Shown: in pieces, positions 17,265 through 26,130 of the stretch
Layout of the letters: the number at the start of each line of letters is the position of its first letter
Position numbering within the stretch: position 1 is the first letter of the stretch
Assembly: GCA_016708025.1 (NCBI GenBank)
Contig: JADJGQ010000004.1
Coordinates: forward strand, 248,001-312,000
Source of the DNA: a bacterium
Lineage (GTDB): Bacteria; Zixibacteria; MSB-5A5; GN15; FEB-12
DNA length: 64,000 bases
Direction: 5' to 3'
The notes under the pieces: model-generated
The model's input: only the letters and a program-made list of their open reading frames with translations
What the model was told of the DNA's origin: nothing
Database searches by the model: none
Position numbers and translations under genes: made by a program

Positions 17265-18371
17265 ATGCTCAAAATGATGAATAGACAGGACAATCTAGCG
17301 ATATATCGCTTCATCCTGCTTCTGGCGGTTGTCGTCGTCGGGGCATCTCTGGCCATGGCCGGTGCCAAGATCTGTGCCAAATGCAAGAAGCCGATTGACT
17401 CCGGGAAATGGTTTGAAATAGACGGTCGCACTTACCACTACAATCATTTTGTGTGCGAAAACTGCGGCAAGCCGATCGGCGAAGAGAACTATTTCGCAAG
17501 AGACGGGAATTATTACGACTCGCTCTGTTTCGTGAAGCGCTTCGCCCGACGGTGCGCCTATTGTGACCAGCCAATGATGGAATGGGTCACGGTGGCCGGC
17601 CGCGATTACCATGATGCCTGCTTTACCGAACATGTTGCGGATCGCTGCGCCATATGCGGCAAACCGATTCTTGGCAATTATCTCTACGACAGCTATGGGG
17701 CAAAAGTCCATTCGGAACACAAAACCGAGGCGAAGCAGTGCGACTATTGCAGTCGGTTCCTGACCGCCGAATCAGAGGGGGGAGAGCAATACCCCGACGG
17801 TCGGACCGTCTGTGGACTCTGTAAAAAATCAGTGGTTAGTAGCCAACACGAGGCTGACTCGCTCTTATTGGTCGCCAAGGCGTTGCTCCGGATGCAGGGG
17901 ATCGTGATCAAGCAGGGAGATTTCGACCTGGAACTGGTGAGTCGGGAGGGGATGAGTGCGCTTTCGGATCGTCCGGGCCCGGAAAAGGCCGGATTCACCC
18001 ATATTCAGCAGTCCAAGTACCTCGGCGGACTTTTTAAGGATACCGAGGTGAAGATATACATTCTCGACCGAATGCCGCGCATCCACTTTATCGCCACCGC
18101 CGCCCATGAGCTGATGCATGTCTGGTTTGGCCTCAATGATCGGTTCCACACTGAAGATATTCTGGCCGAGGGGAGCTGCAATTATGCTTCCTACCTGGTA
18201 TTGCTGAATTACCCGAAGGAGGTGGACCATGTCATCGACCGGATGATGGAGGATGACGATCCGATCTATGGCGAGGGATTCCGGCGGGTCAATCGGTATG
18301 TTGAGGAGGTGGGGATCGCGGCCTGGTTGAATTATATCCGGGAGTTTGATCATCCACCCTGGCAGAAGTAG
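17265..18371 (+). CDS. Exported LIM zinc-finger protein with DA1-like metallopeptidase domain
   Basis: 368 residues. A hydrophobic leader (residues about 14-32) ending A-M-A-G-A directs export. Then come three or four cysteine/histidine-rich LIM-type fingers: C-A-K-C, H-F-V-C-E-N-C, C-A-Y-C, H-D-A-C, C-A-I-C, C-D-Y-C and C-G-L-C, spanning residues about 35-190. The C-terminal half matches the DA1-like peptidase fold: zinc-binding motif H-E-L-M-H near residue 285 and a downstream L-A-E-G-S-C-N-Y helix supplying the third ligand. LIM domains are mainly eukaryotic, but bacterial LIM plus DA1-like peptidase fusions are known. Substrate unknown. The start is not certain; a second ATG pair lies three codons later. 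Confidence 0.8.
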   Translation: MLKMMNRQDNLAIYRFILLLAVVVVGASLAMAGAKICAKCKKPIDSGKWFEIDGRTYHYNHFVCENCGKPIGEENYFARDGNYYDSLCFVKRFARRCAYCDQPMMEWVTVAGRDYHDACFTEHVADRCAICGKPILGNYLYDSYGAKVHSEHKTEAKQCDYCSRFLTAESEGGEQYPDGRTVCGLCKKSVVSSQHEADSLLLVAKALLRMQGIVIKQGDFDLELVSREGMSALSDRPGPEKAGFTHIQQSKYLGGLFKDTEVKIYILDRMPRIHFIATAAHELMHVWFGLNDRFHTEDILAEGSCNYASYLVLLNYPKEVDHVIDRMMEDDDPIYGEGFRRVNRYVEEVGIAAWLNYIREFDHPPWQK

Positions 18372-18524
18372 CGATCCGTTGAATTCGATGCTGAAAAAAC
18401 TTGCGTCCGGATTACTGAGATGACCATACTATCTGTGGTCGGGCGGAACGCCGCCGCCGGATCCAGAGCATTAGGCTCACAGCGCAGTGCGTCGGCGAAC
18501 AACACTATCCAGCAGGAGGCCGTC

Positions 18525-18587
18525 ATGGCTAAGGGAAAAGACAAGGGAAAAAAGGAAAAGAAGAAACCGCCGAAAGCCAAGAAGTAG
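18525..18587 (+). CDS. 20-residue lysine-rich peptide
   Basis: The peptide begins M-A-K-G-K-D-K-G-K-K and ends P-K-A-K-K, with 11 lysines and no hydrophobic residue after Ala2 except another alanine. A textbook AGGAGG Shine-Dalgarno sequence sits six bases before the ATG, and an excellent terminator stem-loop follows 50 bp after the stop, so it looks like an independent small gene rather than chance. It may be a nucleic-acid- or ribosome-binding micro-protein; no function is known to me. Confidence 0.55.
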   Translation: MAKGKDKGKKEKKKPPKAKK

Positions 18588-18636
18588 GCATTTCTCATTC
18601 CCGTTTCTCTTACAAGCGGGATGTATTCCGAAGATG

Positions 18637-18662
18637 ATAAGCCCACCACCCGGTGGGCTTAT
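18637..18662. terminator. Bidirectional terminator between convergent genes
   Basis: ATAAGCCCACC (18637-18647) and GGTGGGCTTAT (18652-18662) form a perfect 11-bp stem with a 4-nt loop. It ends transcription of the lysine-rich peptide on the plus strand and overlaps the last codons and stop (TAA at 18661-18659) of the nitronate monooxygenase gene on the minus strand. Confidence 0.8.
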
Positions 18663-19771
18663 GCTTTGAGGGTGGAAACCGTCGCTCCATCGGGAACCTC
18701 ATTGAAGTCCGATTCCAACTGATTCATCAATTCCGCCACCGAAATTATCTCGGTGATCCGATAGGCATTGGCTCCCGCGAAAGCGAAGCCGTGGGCCAGC
18801 TTTCCTTTTTGTGCATTGATCAGCGCCTGGGCGATACAGTAAGGCGTCGCAGCAACATCGCATGTCGAGATGCAATGGTACGGGCATTTGTACGGCTTCT
18901 TCATACCGGACTCGACATCATTCAGATAGTCATTTCTGATCGCCCGTCCGGGCATGCCGACCGGGCTCTGGATGATCACAATATCTTCTCTTTGCGAGTC
19001 GACATACGCTTGCTTAAACGAGGGGTCGGCATCGCATTCATGAGTCGCTACAAAGCGAGTCCCCATTTGAACTCCCGCTGCCCCACGATCCATGATCGAC
19101 CGGATATCCTGTCCGGTATATATTCCGCCACCGGCGATTACCGGGATCGGTTTGCCGGCGGATGAGCCGTGGCGGTCGGCAACCTCGAGTACGGATTCGA
19201 CCAGCAGTTCCAGAGAGAATGCAGGGTCAAATATCTGATCTCGGGAGAAGCCAAGATGTCCGCCCGCTTTCGGGCCTTCGACAACTATGGCATCGGGCAG
19301 GTAGTCGTATTTATGGAGCCATCGCTTGCAGATCAATTCGGCCGCTCGGCCAGAGGAGACGATTGGCACCAACTTGGTATGCGTACTTCCATTGAGGTAC
19401 GAGGGGAGGGTCATCGGAAGGCCGGCACCACAGAAGATGACATCGACCTTCTCGTCGATAGCCGTGGTGAAATACTCCCCATGATTTGTATTGGCCATCA
19501 TGACGTTGAGGCCGATCAAGCCATCGGTCGCAGCCTTGGCTTTCCGGATCTCCCGGCGGAGGGCACGATTATTGGCTTCGATGAAGTTTGTCTGGAAGTC
19601 CTTTTCCCGGCTGCCGATGCCGGTCGACGCAATGACGCCGATTCCGCCAGCGAGTGCGACTGCCGAGGCCAGGCCAGCCAACGAGATGCCGACCCCCATG
19701 CCTCCCTGAATGATCGGAAGGGGAGCTGTTTTGTCACCAATGGTCAGTGGATTCTGTCTGAGGGAGAACAC
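18659..19771 (-). CDS. Nitronate monooxygenase (2-nitropropane dioxygenase family)
   Basis: 370 residues, an FMN-binding TIM barrel. The N-terminal I-Q-G-G-M-G-V-G (residues 21-28), a central V-E-G-P-K-A-G-G-H-L-G-F segment with the catalytic-type histidine near residue 171, and the phosphate-binding P-V-I-A-G-G-G-I-Y and A-A-G-V-Q-M-G-T-R-F stretches are typical. Such enzymes oxidise alkyl nitronates, or act as enoyl reductases in the FabK branch. A C-terminal cysteine cluster (C-P-Y-H-C...C...C, about 303-320) is seen in a subgroup whose role is unclear. It is transcribed alone, with a bidirectional terminator at its stop. Confidence 0.85.
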   Translation of the reverse strand: MFSLRQNPLTIGDKTAPLPIIQGGMGVGISLAGLASAVALAGGIGVIASTGIGSREKDFQTNFIEANNRALRREIRKAKAATDGLIGLNVMMANTNHGEYFTTAIDEKVDVIFCGAGLPMTLPSYLNGSTHTKLVPIVSSGRAAELICKRWLHKYDYLPDAIVVEGPKAGGHLGFSRDQIFDPAFSLELLVESVLEVADRHGSSAGKPIPVIAGGGIYTGQDIRSIMDRGAAGVQMGTRFVATHECDADPSFKQAYVDSQREDIVIIQSPVGMPGRAIRNDYLNDVESGMKKPYKCPYHCISTCDVAATPYCIAQALINAQKGKLAHGFAFAGANAYRITEIISVAELMNQLESDFNEVPDGATVSTLKA

Positions 19772-20389
19772 TAGAGTATTTGTCTCACTTTGCTGTCTAA
19801 ACCGAAGATAGAATATACCGCTTCAGACTGAACAGCCGGCTCCAGTGAGAGGGGGAAATATTCGCGAATGAGGACCGAATGTATGATCAGGGTCATCTTG
19901 ATAATTGTACGATAATTCTTGCCCTCCTGAAAGCCCTAGTTTGAGTATTATCGATAAAATGGTCCAGTCGGGGGAAAATACTCCGGAAAGAGCTGCTTGG
20001 TCTTGCTGGTAGTATCATGTAGTGCAAATGGTTATGGCGACAGGTCGGAGCATGGGGCAGGCGAAACAAATAGTATCCGGTGAGTTGGAGGGGGAGTTAC
20101 TGTTGGAACGGGTCGGTTTCGGATGTTAAGGGGAGTCGGATTCGGGGGACAAAAAACCTGACGGTCCGGTTAGGGAGACGTCAGGTTCGGTTGATCTGTT
20201 GGGATTTAGTTAACTTGGCCCAACAAGTCTGTTGGGAGAGGCTAACTATCAGCCACCTCACGTGTGTCGCATTTCAAAACTGGACCACCTCCTTTCCCGT
20301 GTACTCATAAAACAATAATCTGAGCCGATGAGTTCAACAAAAACTTTGGCCCGGCCTCGAAAAAGTGGGGCCAGGTATGGCTTATCCGG
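19772..20389. other. 618-bp non-coding stretch with stem-loops
   Basis: No convincing gene. It holds a 9-bp perfect stem AACCTGACG/CGTCAGGTT (20155-20163 with 20179-20187). It also holds three copies of one pairing element: TGTTGGG (20197-20203), CCCAACA (20219-20225) and TGTTGGG (20230-20236), so the middle segment could pair with either flank. Such mutually exclusive pairings are typical of attenuators, but no downstream plus-strand gene follows. A weaker stem TGGCCC/GGGCCA at 20347-20373 could terminate the GNAT gene on the minus strand. Confidence 0.4.
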
Positions 20390-20803
20390 TCAGCCGCGCC
20401 GTCCCGACTGGCAGTCAAAATTCCGGATCATCATGGCAGTCATTTTCTGGAAGCCGAGCTGCCGGTATCCCTTTTGGAGATTCGGGTCGCAGGTCAGGTC
20501 GATCATATAGAGGCCATCGAGCTGGGTCAGCATTCGTTCCATCAGCTCCCGCCCAATCCCGCGAAATTGGTACTCCGGGAGAACCTCAAGCAATGGGATA
20601 TAGGCGCTGAGGATTTTATCCGAGATGGCGGTGACGAAGCCGACGACTTGATTGGTCTCGTCATCAATCGCCAGGACCACATAGTCGCTCTGCTGGAGAA
20701 TACGAAGGTGCGTTTCCGGCGAGGGGGGATTCGGCCAGCCGACGAAAAAGCCAGTGAGTTGGGAAGAGCTGAGGGCAATACAATCAATTCGATAGCGAAT
20801 CAT
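20390..20803 (-). CDS. GNAT family N-acetyltransferase
   Basis: 137 residues. The acetyl-CoA pyrophosphate-binding loop Q-F-R-G-I-G-R (residues 79-85) follows the beta-strand A-Y-I-P-L-L-E-V-L-P-E-Y, and V-V-G-F-V-T-A is the preceding strand; both are GNAT hallmarks. The C-terminal G-Y-R-Q-L-G-F-Q-K segment matches motif B. Six bases separate it from the upstream beta-helix gene stop, so the two may be co-transcribed, although their functions do not obviously relate. Substrate (a small amine or a protein N-terminus) unknown. Confidence 0.85.
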   Translation of the reverse strand: MIRYRIDCIALSSSQLTGFFVGWPNPPSPETHLRILQQSDYVVLAIDDETNQVVGFVTAISDKILSAYIPLLEVLPEYQFRGIGRELMERMLTQLDGLYMIDLTCDPNLQKGYRQLGFQKMTAMMIRNFDCQSGRRG

Positions 20804-20809
20804 ATGTGC

Positions 20810-22039
20810 CTAGTACGTGGGACATGAAATGGGAATGTACCAGAAAGTGAGATACAATATTAGCGCAGACAGATCACTGATATCAATCACGCCCACACCG
20901 TTCATGTTTGCCTCAGTAGGGCACTGTAGTATCGGTCGTGGATTCATCGTAAGGTATCCTATCAACATAGATAGGTCAGAAAGGTCAGGAGTTTCGTATT
21001 GACTCATATTAACGTTTCCCCTTGGTCCAGTACAGCAACTACACTTCACGCCAAACGGCCCGATCTGAACACCACAGCTATTGTTCGCCGGGGCACAGGG
21101 GGAGTTGTCACGGATATAATAGTTACCGGTATCCGCAAAACAGAAGAGCGGGTCGGCGGAGAGATTGCCCTGGACATCGCCGGCGGCACCCTGGACTCCC
21201 AGATAATTCGCGCTGTCGTTTCCCCAGGAATCGCTGCATTCAACATACATTTCACCGACCCAATAATTAGACAACCCGTACCGTCCATTTCCGAATGCAA
21301 TGGTATTGGACACATAGGAATCCTGACCGGCCGGATTGTCGGGAAGGATCTTCGGCATATCAACGAATTTGAAAATTCCATCCACGCCGTTGTTGCCGAT
21401 CAGGCAGTTCTCGATATAATGATCACCATGATCGAACAATTGGATGCCGCACGAATCATTATCCAGCACAAGCGTTCTCACAATTCGCGCACTGGCTCCA
21501 CTAAACATCGGCACTCTGCCGACTCTGATGCCGTTCAGATTTCTCTCGACCCGACAACCCGTGATCATCGGATTGCCATTGTTAAATGCAGCGATTCCAT
21601 GGTGGGCGTTGTCAGAGACTGTGCAATTGATGATCTTCGGCGAGGTTCCGTCGCAATGGATTGCTCCGTAAAATCCCGGCATGGGCAACAGCAATTTGTA
21701 GGCGCCAGTGATCGTGAAGCCATCCACGACTGTATTGCTGTCCTCACCAGCGTGAATCCAGATACCGATATGCTCATCCAGATCCGTCCCACCACACTGG
21801 ATAATCACATCCGAGCCATACTCTCCGCCACCTTTTAAGTAGACGGACTTTCCAAGGAGATCGATATCCCGATTTCCATCGCCGCTATATGTGCCGGGAG
21901 CTACCAGCACAGTGTCAAAATCATTAGTGGCATTGATGCCAGCCTGTATTGTCGGTTGATCAGCTGGGACATTGATGATCGCTGCATCTGATAGTGAAGC
22001 AATCAAAACTAGTGCAGTGCAGAATGATGTGAGTTTCAC
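20810..22039 (-). CDS. Secreted right-handed beta-helix protein with dockerin-like repeats
   Basis: 409 residues. A signal peptide ends near S-L-S-D-A-A. Next is V-P-A-D-Q-P-T-I-Q-A-G-I, the common first turn of parallel beta-helix proteins of this group, followed by repeated short strands such as G-F-T-I-T-G and I-I-N-C-T-V-S-D-N (PbH1-type repeats) to about residue 310. The C-terminus has two dockerin-type-like calcium loops (G-N-V-N-M...L-S-D-L-S and A-N-M-N-G...I-S-D-L-S-A-L). Expected to be exported; the beta-helix may bind or cleave polysaccharide, but no catalytic residues are identifiable. Dockerin-like pairs at the C-terminus recur in Zixibacteria-type genomes, where they are not necessarily cellulosomal. 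Confidence 0.8.
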   Translation of the reverse strand: MKLTSFCTALVLIASLSDAAIINVPADQPTIQAGINATNDFDTVLVAPGTYSGDGNRDIDLLGKSVYLKGGGEYGSDVIIQCGGTDLDEHIGIWIHAGEDSNTVVDGFTITGAYKLLLPMPGFYGAIHCDGTSPKIINCTVSDNAHHGIAAFNNGNPMITGCRVERNLNGIRVGRVPMFSGASARIVRTLVLDNDSCGIQLFDHGDHYIENCLIGNNGVDGIFKFVDMPKILPDNPAGQDSYVSNTIAFGNGRYGLSNYWVGEMYVECSDSWGNDSANYLGVQGAAGDVQGNLSADPLFCFADTGNYYIRDNSPCAPANNSCGVQIGPFGVKCSCCTGPRGNVNMSQYETPDLSDLSMLIGYLTMNPRPILQCPTEANMNGVGVIDISDLSALILYLTFWYIPISCPTY

Positions 22040-22148
22040 GGGTACCTCCGGGGACAGGTATGTCCACTAATCGTAAGGTAGCCGACAGGCAGCATTCTTG
22101 CAAGATTAGATTGCAAACGGAGATAAGTCTGGTATGGAATAGTACCGA

Positions 22149-22343
22149 TTACCGGCGGCTGCCCAGCACACGAGCCGGAAAAAGAATCAGCGCACGCAGA
22201 AACTCGATCAGACCGTCGACCGCAATTCCGACAATCCGGAAAGGGAGGAGGACCAGCCAGACGATCGGAAAGAGCACCAACGCCAAGAGCGCCAGCGGCC
22301 AGGCGAGAAAAAGCAAAATCAACCAGAGAATGAATGTAGCCAT
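22149..22343 (-). CDS. Small two-helix membrane protein
   Basis: 64 residues from the ATG at 22343, chosen for the upstream GGGGAGAGGA. Nearly half is Leu/Ile/Val/Phe: an N-terminal helix (about 2-32), then a second hydrophobic amphipathic stretch with three arginines and a basic end (L-G-S-R-R). It lies 57 bp after the queuosine-transporter stop. Function unknown. Confidence 0.55.
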   Translation of the reverse strand: MATFILWLILLFLAWPLALLALVLFPIVWLVLLPFRIVGIAVDGLIEFLRALILFPARVLGSRR

Positions 22344-22400
22344 ATCGAATGATTCCTCTCCCCAATTATACGATTTCGAGATCAGGGATGTTACCAAAAA

Positions 22401-23117
22401 CTAGTCGTCTGTCTTCAGAGAAAACGGCGTGAAATTGGTCTTCCAGTCAAAGTAATCTTCGCGCTCGATCCGTTTGAGGAAATTGACCACTTTGTACGTG
22501 AAGGGAGTGGCGATCACTTCCCAGAGGACTTTGAGTGTGTAGTTACCCAACATCACTGAGATGACTTGCTCATTGCTCCAGATACCCAAAAACGCAACGG
22601 GATAAAAGACGAGCGTATCGACTCCGGCGCCGACAATAGTAGAGCCGATCGTCCGGACAAAAAGGAATCGTCCTTTGGTCAGTAGTTTCAGTTTTGCCAG
22701 GACAAACGAGTTGGAGAATTCTCCCACCCAATAGGCGGAGATAGAGGCGAAGATGATGCGCCAGGTCGATCCAAAGACGGCTTCCAGCGAAGACTGGCCG
22801 TCCCATCCATCCGCCGGCGGAAGGGCAAGCACGACCCACGCCATAAACGACGCAAAGACCAGCGCGCCGAAACCTGCCCAGACGACTTTGCGCGCGCGGG
22901 CGTAACCGTAGACCTCGGTCAGGATATCGCCAAACAGATAACTGATAGGGAAGAAGAGAATACCCGCGCCAAATGAAAACTGCCCCCAACTCCAGATCTT
23001 ACTCGGGCCGATCAGATTGGAGCAGAGCAGGACCGTGACAAAAAGCGCCATGATGAGATCGTAATAGCGATAGTGATGGTGTTCGTGCGGTGTGGGTTGC
23101 GGTAAAGGGGTCGTCAT
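22401..23117 (-). CDS. yhhQ: Queuosine precursor transporter (VUT family)
   Basis: 238 residues with six or so hydrophobic helices. Residues 40-75 show the family pattern F-P-I-S-Y-L-F-G-D-I-L-T-E-V-Y-G-Y, and later come F-A-S-I-S-A-Y-W-V-G-E-F-S-N-S and a R-T-I-G-S-T-I-V-G-A-G-V-D-T-L stretch, all diagnostic of YhhQ/QueT-type VUT proteins that import preQ0/preQ1 for tRNA queuosine synthesis. A histidine-rich N-terminus (H-E-H-H-H-Y) precedes the first helix. No preQ1 riboswitch is evident in the short upstream spacer. Confidence 0.88.
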   Translation of the reverse strand: MTTPLPQPTPHEHHHYRYYDLIMALFVTVLLCSNLIGPSKIWSWGQFSFGAGILFFPISYLFGDILTEVYGYARARKVVWAGFGALVFASFMAWVVLALPPADGWDGQSSLEAVFGSTWRIIFASISAYWVGEFSNSFVLAKLKLLTKGRFLFVRTIGSTIVGAGVDTLVFYPVAFLGIWSNEQVISVMLGNYTLKVLWEVIATPFTYKVVNFLKRIEREDYFDWKTNFTPFSLKTDD

Positions 23118-23163
23118 GGTATGCCAACATAACTAAAGTGGACTAAGCAAGTCAACCAGCAGA

Positions 23164-23200
23164 AACAAAAAAGAAAGGGGTGGCTGCAGTCAGCCACCCC
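23164..23200 (-). terminator. Intrinsic terminator of the M13 peptidase gene
   Basis: On the minus strand a perfect 10-bp GC-rich stem (GGGGTGGCTG with CAGCCACCCC, plus-strand 23177-23200, 4-nt loop) is followed by a T-rich tract (complement of 23167-23176). It lies 24 bp beyond the peptidase stop codon. Confidence 0.85.
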
Positions 23201-23223
23201 ATAAACGCTCTGATGAATCTTGG

Positions 23224-25263
23224 TTACCAGATCTTGATCATCGCATCGGGCGAACGAAGCATGGCGGCCTCGGACGCACAACCGAACGCTTTCTGGAACT
23301 CAACCATGTTCGCCAATGGTCCGCGGAGGCGGAACTCGGAGGGCGAGTGCGGGTCAGTATTAACCTGCAGTTTGAGTGCTTCCGGACGCATCATCGTGCG
23401 CCAGTCAGAAGCAAAGGCGAGGAAGAAGCGCTGTTCCGGAGTGAAACCGTCGATCTTCTCGCGCGATTTCCCTTCCAGCGCCTTCTGCAGACCGTAGTAG
23501 GATACCAAAAGACCGCCGAGGTCGGCGATATTCTCACCCAGCGTCAACTGACCGTTGATCTTCAAGTCGTCAACGACAACATAATTGCTATACTGCTCGA
23601 CCAGCTTGTCGGTACGAGCCTTGAACTGGGTCATGTCTTCTTCTTTCCACCAGTTCTGATAAGAACCATCGGGGCCGAACTGCGCGCCCATATCGTCGAA
23701 GCCGTGAGTGATCTCATGGCCGATCACCGCGCCGATAGCGCCAAAGTTGGAAGCATCATCCGCGTCCGGATCAAATGCCGGCGGCTGAAGGATAGCGGCC
23801 GGGAAAACGATCTCGTTCATCAGGGGATTGTAGTAGGCGTTGATCGTCTGCGGCGTCATTCCCCATTCATTCCGGTCGACCGGCTTGCCGATCTTATCGA
23901 GCTGGCGCTGGGCTTCAAACGCCTTGCCGCGCTGGATCATCTCGAAATAAGGCATGGCCGAGGTGATCTGCAGTTTGGAGTAATCACGCCAGATATCGGG
24001 ATAACCGACTTTGACCACAAAGGTGGAGAGTTTCTTGAGTGCGGCGGCTTTGGTCTCCGGAGACATCCAGTCAACCGCGTTGATCCGGTCACCCATGGAC
24101 GCGAGCAGATGGTGGACCATCTCTTTCGCTTTTTCTTTGGCACGCGGCGGGAAAGTCTTCTCGACATACAGTTCACCCAACGCCTCGCCGAGTGCTCCCT
24201 CAAGATGAGTCAGCACACGCTTCCAGCGCGGGCGGAGTTCCTTCACGCCTGACAGTGTCGCAGAGTAGAAGCTGAAATTCTCATTGATGAATTCGCTGGA
24301 GAGATACGGGGCCGCCTGGTGAACCAGGTGCCAGCGGAAATAATCCTGCCAGTCGGCGATCGGGAGTTCGGCCAACATGCTGTTCAGGTCGGCGAAAAAC
24401 TTGTCCGGGAAGATGGAGAAGCTGGCGATCTGCGGCTGGTCCATCGCTTTAAAGTAAGCGGCCCAGTTGAAATTCGGGGTCGCCTGATTCGCCTGTTCGA
24501 TTGTCTTGATATTGTACCAGGCGGCCGGGTCGCGAAGTTCCACACTGGTCAACGACGCGTTGGCCAGGCGAGTCTCAAGCGCCAGGATCTTTTCGGCAGA
24601 AGCTTTTGCGTCAGCTTCGGAGTCACCAAGCAGCATGAGCATATTGGCAACATGGGTCACGTACTTGGCACGGATCGCGATCGTCTCGTCATCGGTACGC
24701 GTGTAATAATCGCGGTCCGGCAGACCGAGGCCGCCCTGCGACGCATAGAGAATAATATCAGTCGGGTTCTTCATGTCCTGATCGACAGAGAGGTCAAACA
24801 GGAAGTCGTAGCCCTGGCGATGGTATTTCATGATTGCGGTCTGGATATCGGCCGATGTTTTCAGCGTCTTGAAATATGCCAGATCGGCGGCAAGCGGGGT
24901 GGCGCGGTCGGCTTCAATTTTGGAAGTGTCCATCGCCACTTTATAGAAGGAACCGATCTTCTGACGGGCAGAGCCAGCCGCCGCTTTGGAATCGGCGGCG
25001 GCGGATTCGCAGATTTCGCGAAGAACGGTGTTATTGCGTTCGTACATTTCATGCATCGGCGACCAGGAACCGTATTCCGCGGGAATTTCTTTACCTTTGA
25101 ACCAGTTGCCGTTGGCATAGGCCCAGAAGTCGTTGCACGGATTGACCGTGGTATCCAGTGCCGTGATATCAACCGCCTTTTGGGATTGATCGACGGCTGC
25201 AGCAAACTGCGCCAACATCAATGTGGCCGCCAGCATGACTGCCAGAGAAAAGATTCTCTTCAT
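23224..25263 (-). CDS. pepO: M13 family (neprilysin-like) zinc metallopeptidase
   Basis: 679 residues, the normal length of M13 enzymes. A signal peptide (residues 1-23, ending F-A-A-A-V) sends it out of the cytoplasm. The zinc motif H-E-I-T-H lies near 516-520 inside I-G-H-E-I-T-H-G-F-D-D, the third ligand glutamate in E-N-I-A-D-L-G-G near 577, and N-A-Y-Y-N-P near 460 is the substrate-backbone-binding segment. It therefore should be active on peptides in the periplasm or outside. It has its own strong terminator and stands alone between unrelated genes. The symbol follows the bacterial M13 prototype. Confidence 0.93.
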   Translation of the reverse strand: MKRIFSLAVMLAATLMLAQFAAAVDQSQKAVDITALDTTVNPCNDFWAYANGNWFKGKEIPAEYGSWSPMHEMYERNNTVLREICESAAADSKAAAGSARQKIGSFYKVAMDTSKIEADRATPLAADLAYFKTLKTSADIQTAIMKYHRQGYDFLFDLSVDQDMKNPTDIILYASQGGLGLPDRDYYTRTDDETIAIRAKYVTHVANMLMLLGDSEADAKASAEKILALETRLANASLTSVELRDPAAWYNIKTIEQANQATPNFNWAAYFKAMDQPQIASFSIFPDKFFADLNSMLAELPIADWQDYFRWHLVHQAAPYLSSEFINENFSFYSATLSGVKELRPRWKRVLTHLEGALGEALGELYVEKTFPPRAKEKAKEMVHHLLASMGDRINAVDWMSPETKAAALKKLSTFVVKVGYPDIWRDYSKLQITSAMPYFEMIQRGKAFEAQRQLDKIGKPVDRNEWGMTPQTINAYYNPLMNEIVFPAAILQPPAFDPDADDASNFGAIGAVIGHEITHGFDDMGAQFGPDGSYQNWWKEEDMTQFKARTDKLVEQYSNYVVVDDLKINGQLTLGENIADLGGLLVSYYGLQKALEGKSREKIDGFTPEQRFFLAFASDWRTMMRPEALKLQVNTDPHSPSEFRLRGPLANMVEFQKAFGCASEAAMLRSPDAMIKIW

Positions 25264-25498
25264 GATAAACCCTTTGTCTTGAGTGTCTCGAGCAAGGGGC
25301 GCGTCAATCTGATGCGCCCGGAATCCAACAAGCTACTATACGCGAAAGGGTTGTCAAATGTTTATTGGTGAAATCAGGGGCGAACGATTTTCTGCCGGAA
25401 GTTTATATCTACTTAATTGACAATCGTTTGCGATTTCGTCCGTCGTTACCTGTGTGACCGCAAACAGGTATTGGTGAACTCACGATGCAATTTCCGGC

Positions 25499-25942
25499 CT
25501 AGTACCTTCCGAACATCTTGGCCAGGAAGCGATGGAAGGCGTGAATCCCGGTGATCTCGCCCGCATACAGCAGAATGCATTTGTCACTGACCGTGTGAAT
25601 ACCGGCGTTGCGCGCCGTCGATTCTGCCTGACTGAAATCCCGACCGCGCTGAAACCAGAGATGTGAAAAACCTGCAGAGATCGCGTCCTTGACCACCAGT
25701 TCGGCGGAATGGGGCGCGACGGCGATCACCGCCGATTTGACTTCTTCCGGAAGGCCGACCAGCGAAGGATAGCAAGGATCATCGGCGAAAGTTGTACGCG
25801 CCGGGTGGACAGCATACACAGCAAATCCCCGGTCTTTCAGTTCGCGATAGATGATGCCGCCAAAGTCTCGATCTGAGACGCCCACGACAGCGATAGCTTT
25901 GGCCAGGCAGAACTGCTGGATATTTTCCGCTTGCGAGCTCAT
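25499..25942 (-). CDS. CoA-binding protein (YccU-like)
   Basis: 147 residues, a single Rossmann-type CoA-binding domain. The opening A-I-A-V-V-G-V-S (residues 16-23), Y-A-V-H-P-A-R-T and a cysteine in D-P-C-Y-P-S-L fit the short stand-alone family related to the N-terminal domain of succinyl-CoA synthetase alpha. Its role in other bacteria is not established. It is divergent from the giant regulator gene at 26131, with 188 bp between the starts. Confidence 0.85.
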   Translation of the reverse strand: MSSQAENIQQFCLAKAIAVVGVSDRDFGGIIYRELKDRGFAVYAVHPARTTFADDPCYPSLVGLPEEVKSAVIAVAPHSAELVVKDAISAGFSHLWFQRGRDFSQAESTARNAGIHTVSDKCILLYAGEITGIHAFHRFLAKMFGRY

Positions 25943-26130
25943 TCTCGTCCTCTCCTGAAAGTCGACAATCGAGGCAAGATTACAGAATCCGGGCCAATTT
26001 TCCAGCGAAAAATAGGCGTCGGCGACAGAGCAGCGAAGTTTCCGCTACCAGATACCGGGCCGTCTGGTTATCTTGCTACCGCGAAACGACCCATGATCCT
26101 AACCCGCAGATAAATCGGGGAGTAAATCTT

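Noticed and set aside
18487..18669. Arginine-rich frame overlapping the 20-residue peptide
   Set aside because: Shadow of the lysine-rich peptide in another frame, without its own ribosome site.
20080..20310. 76-codon frame in the 19.8-20.4 kb gap
   Set aside because: No ribosome site, odd composition, overlaps the hairpins.
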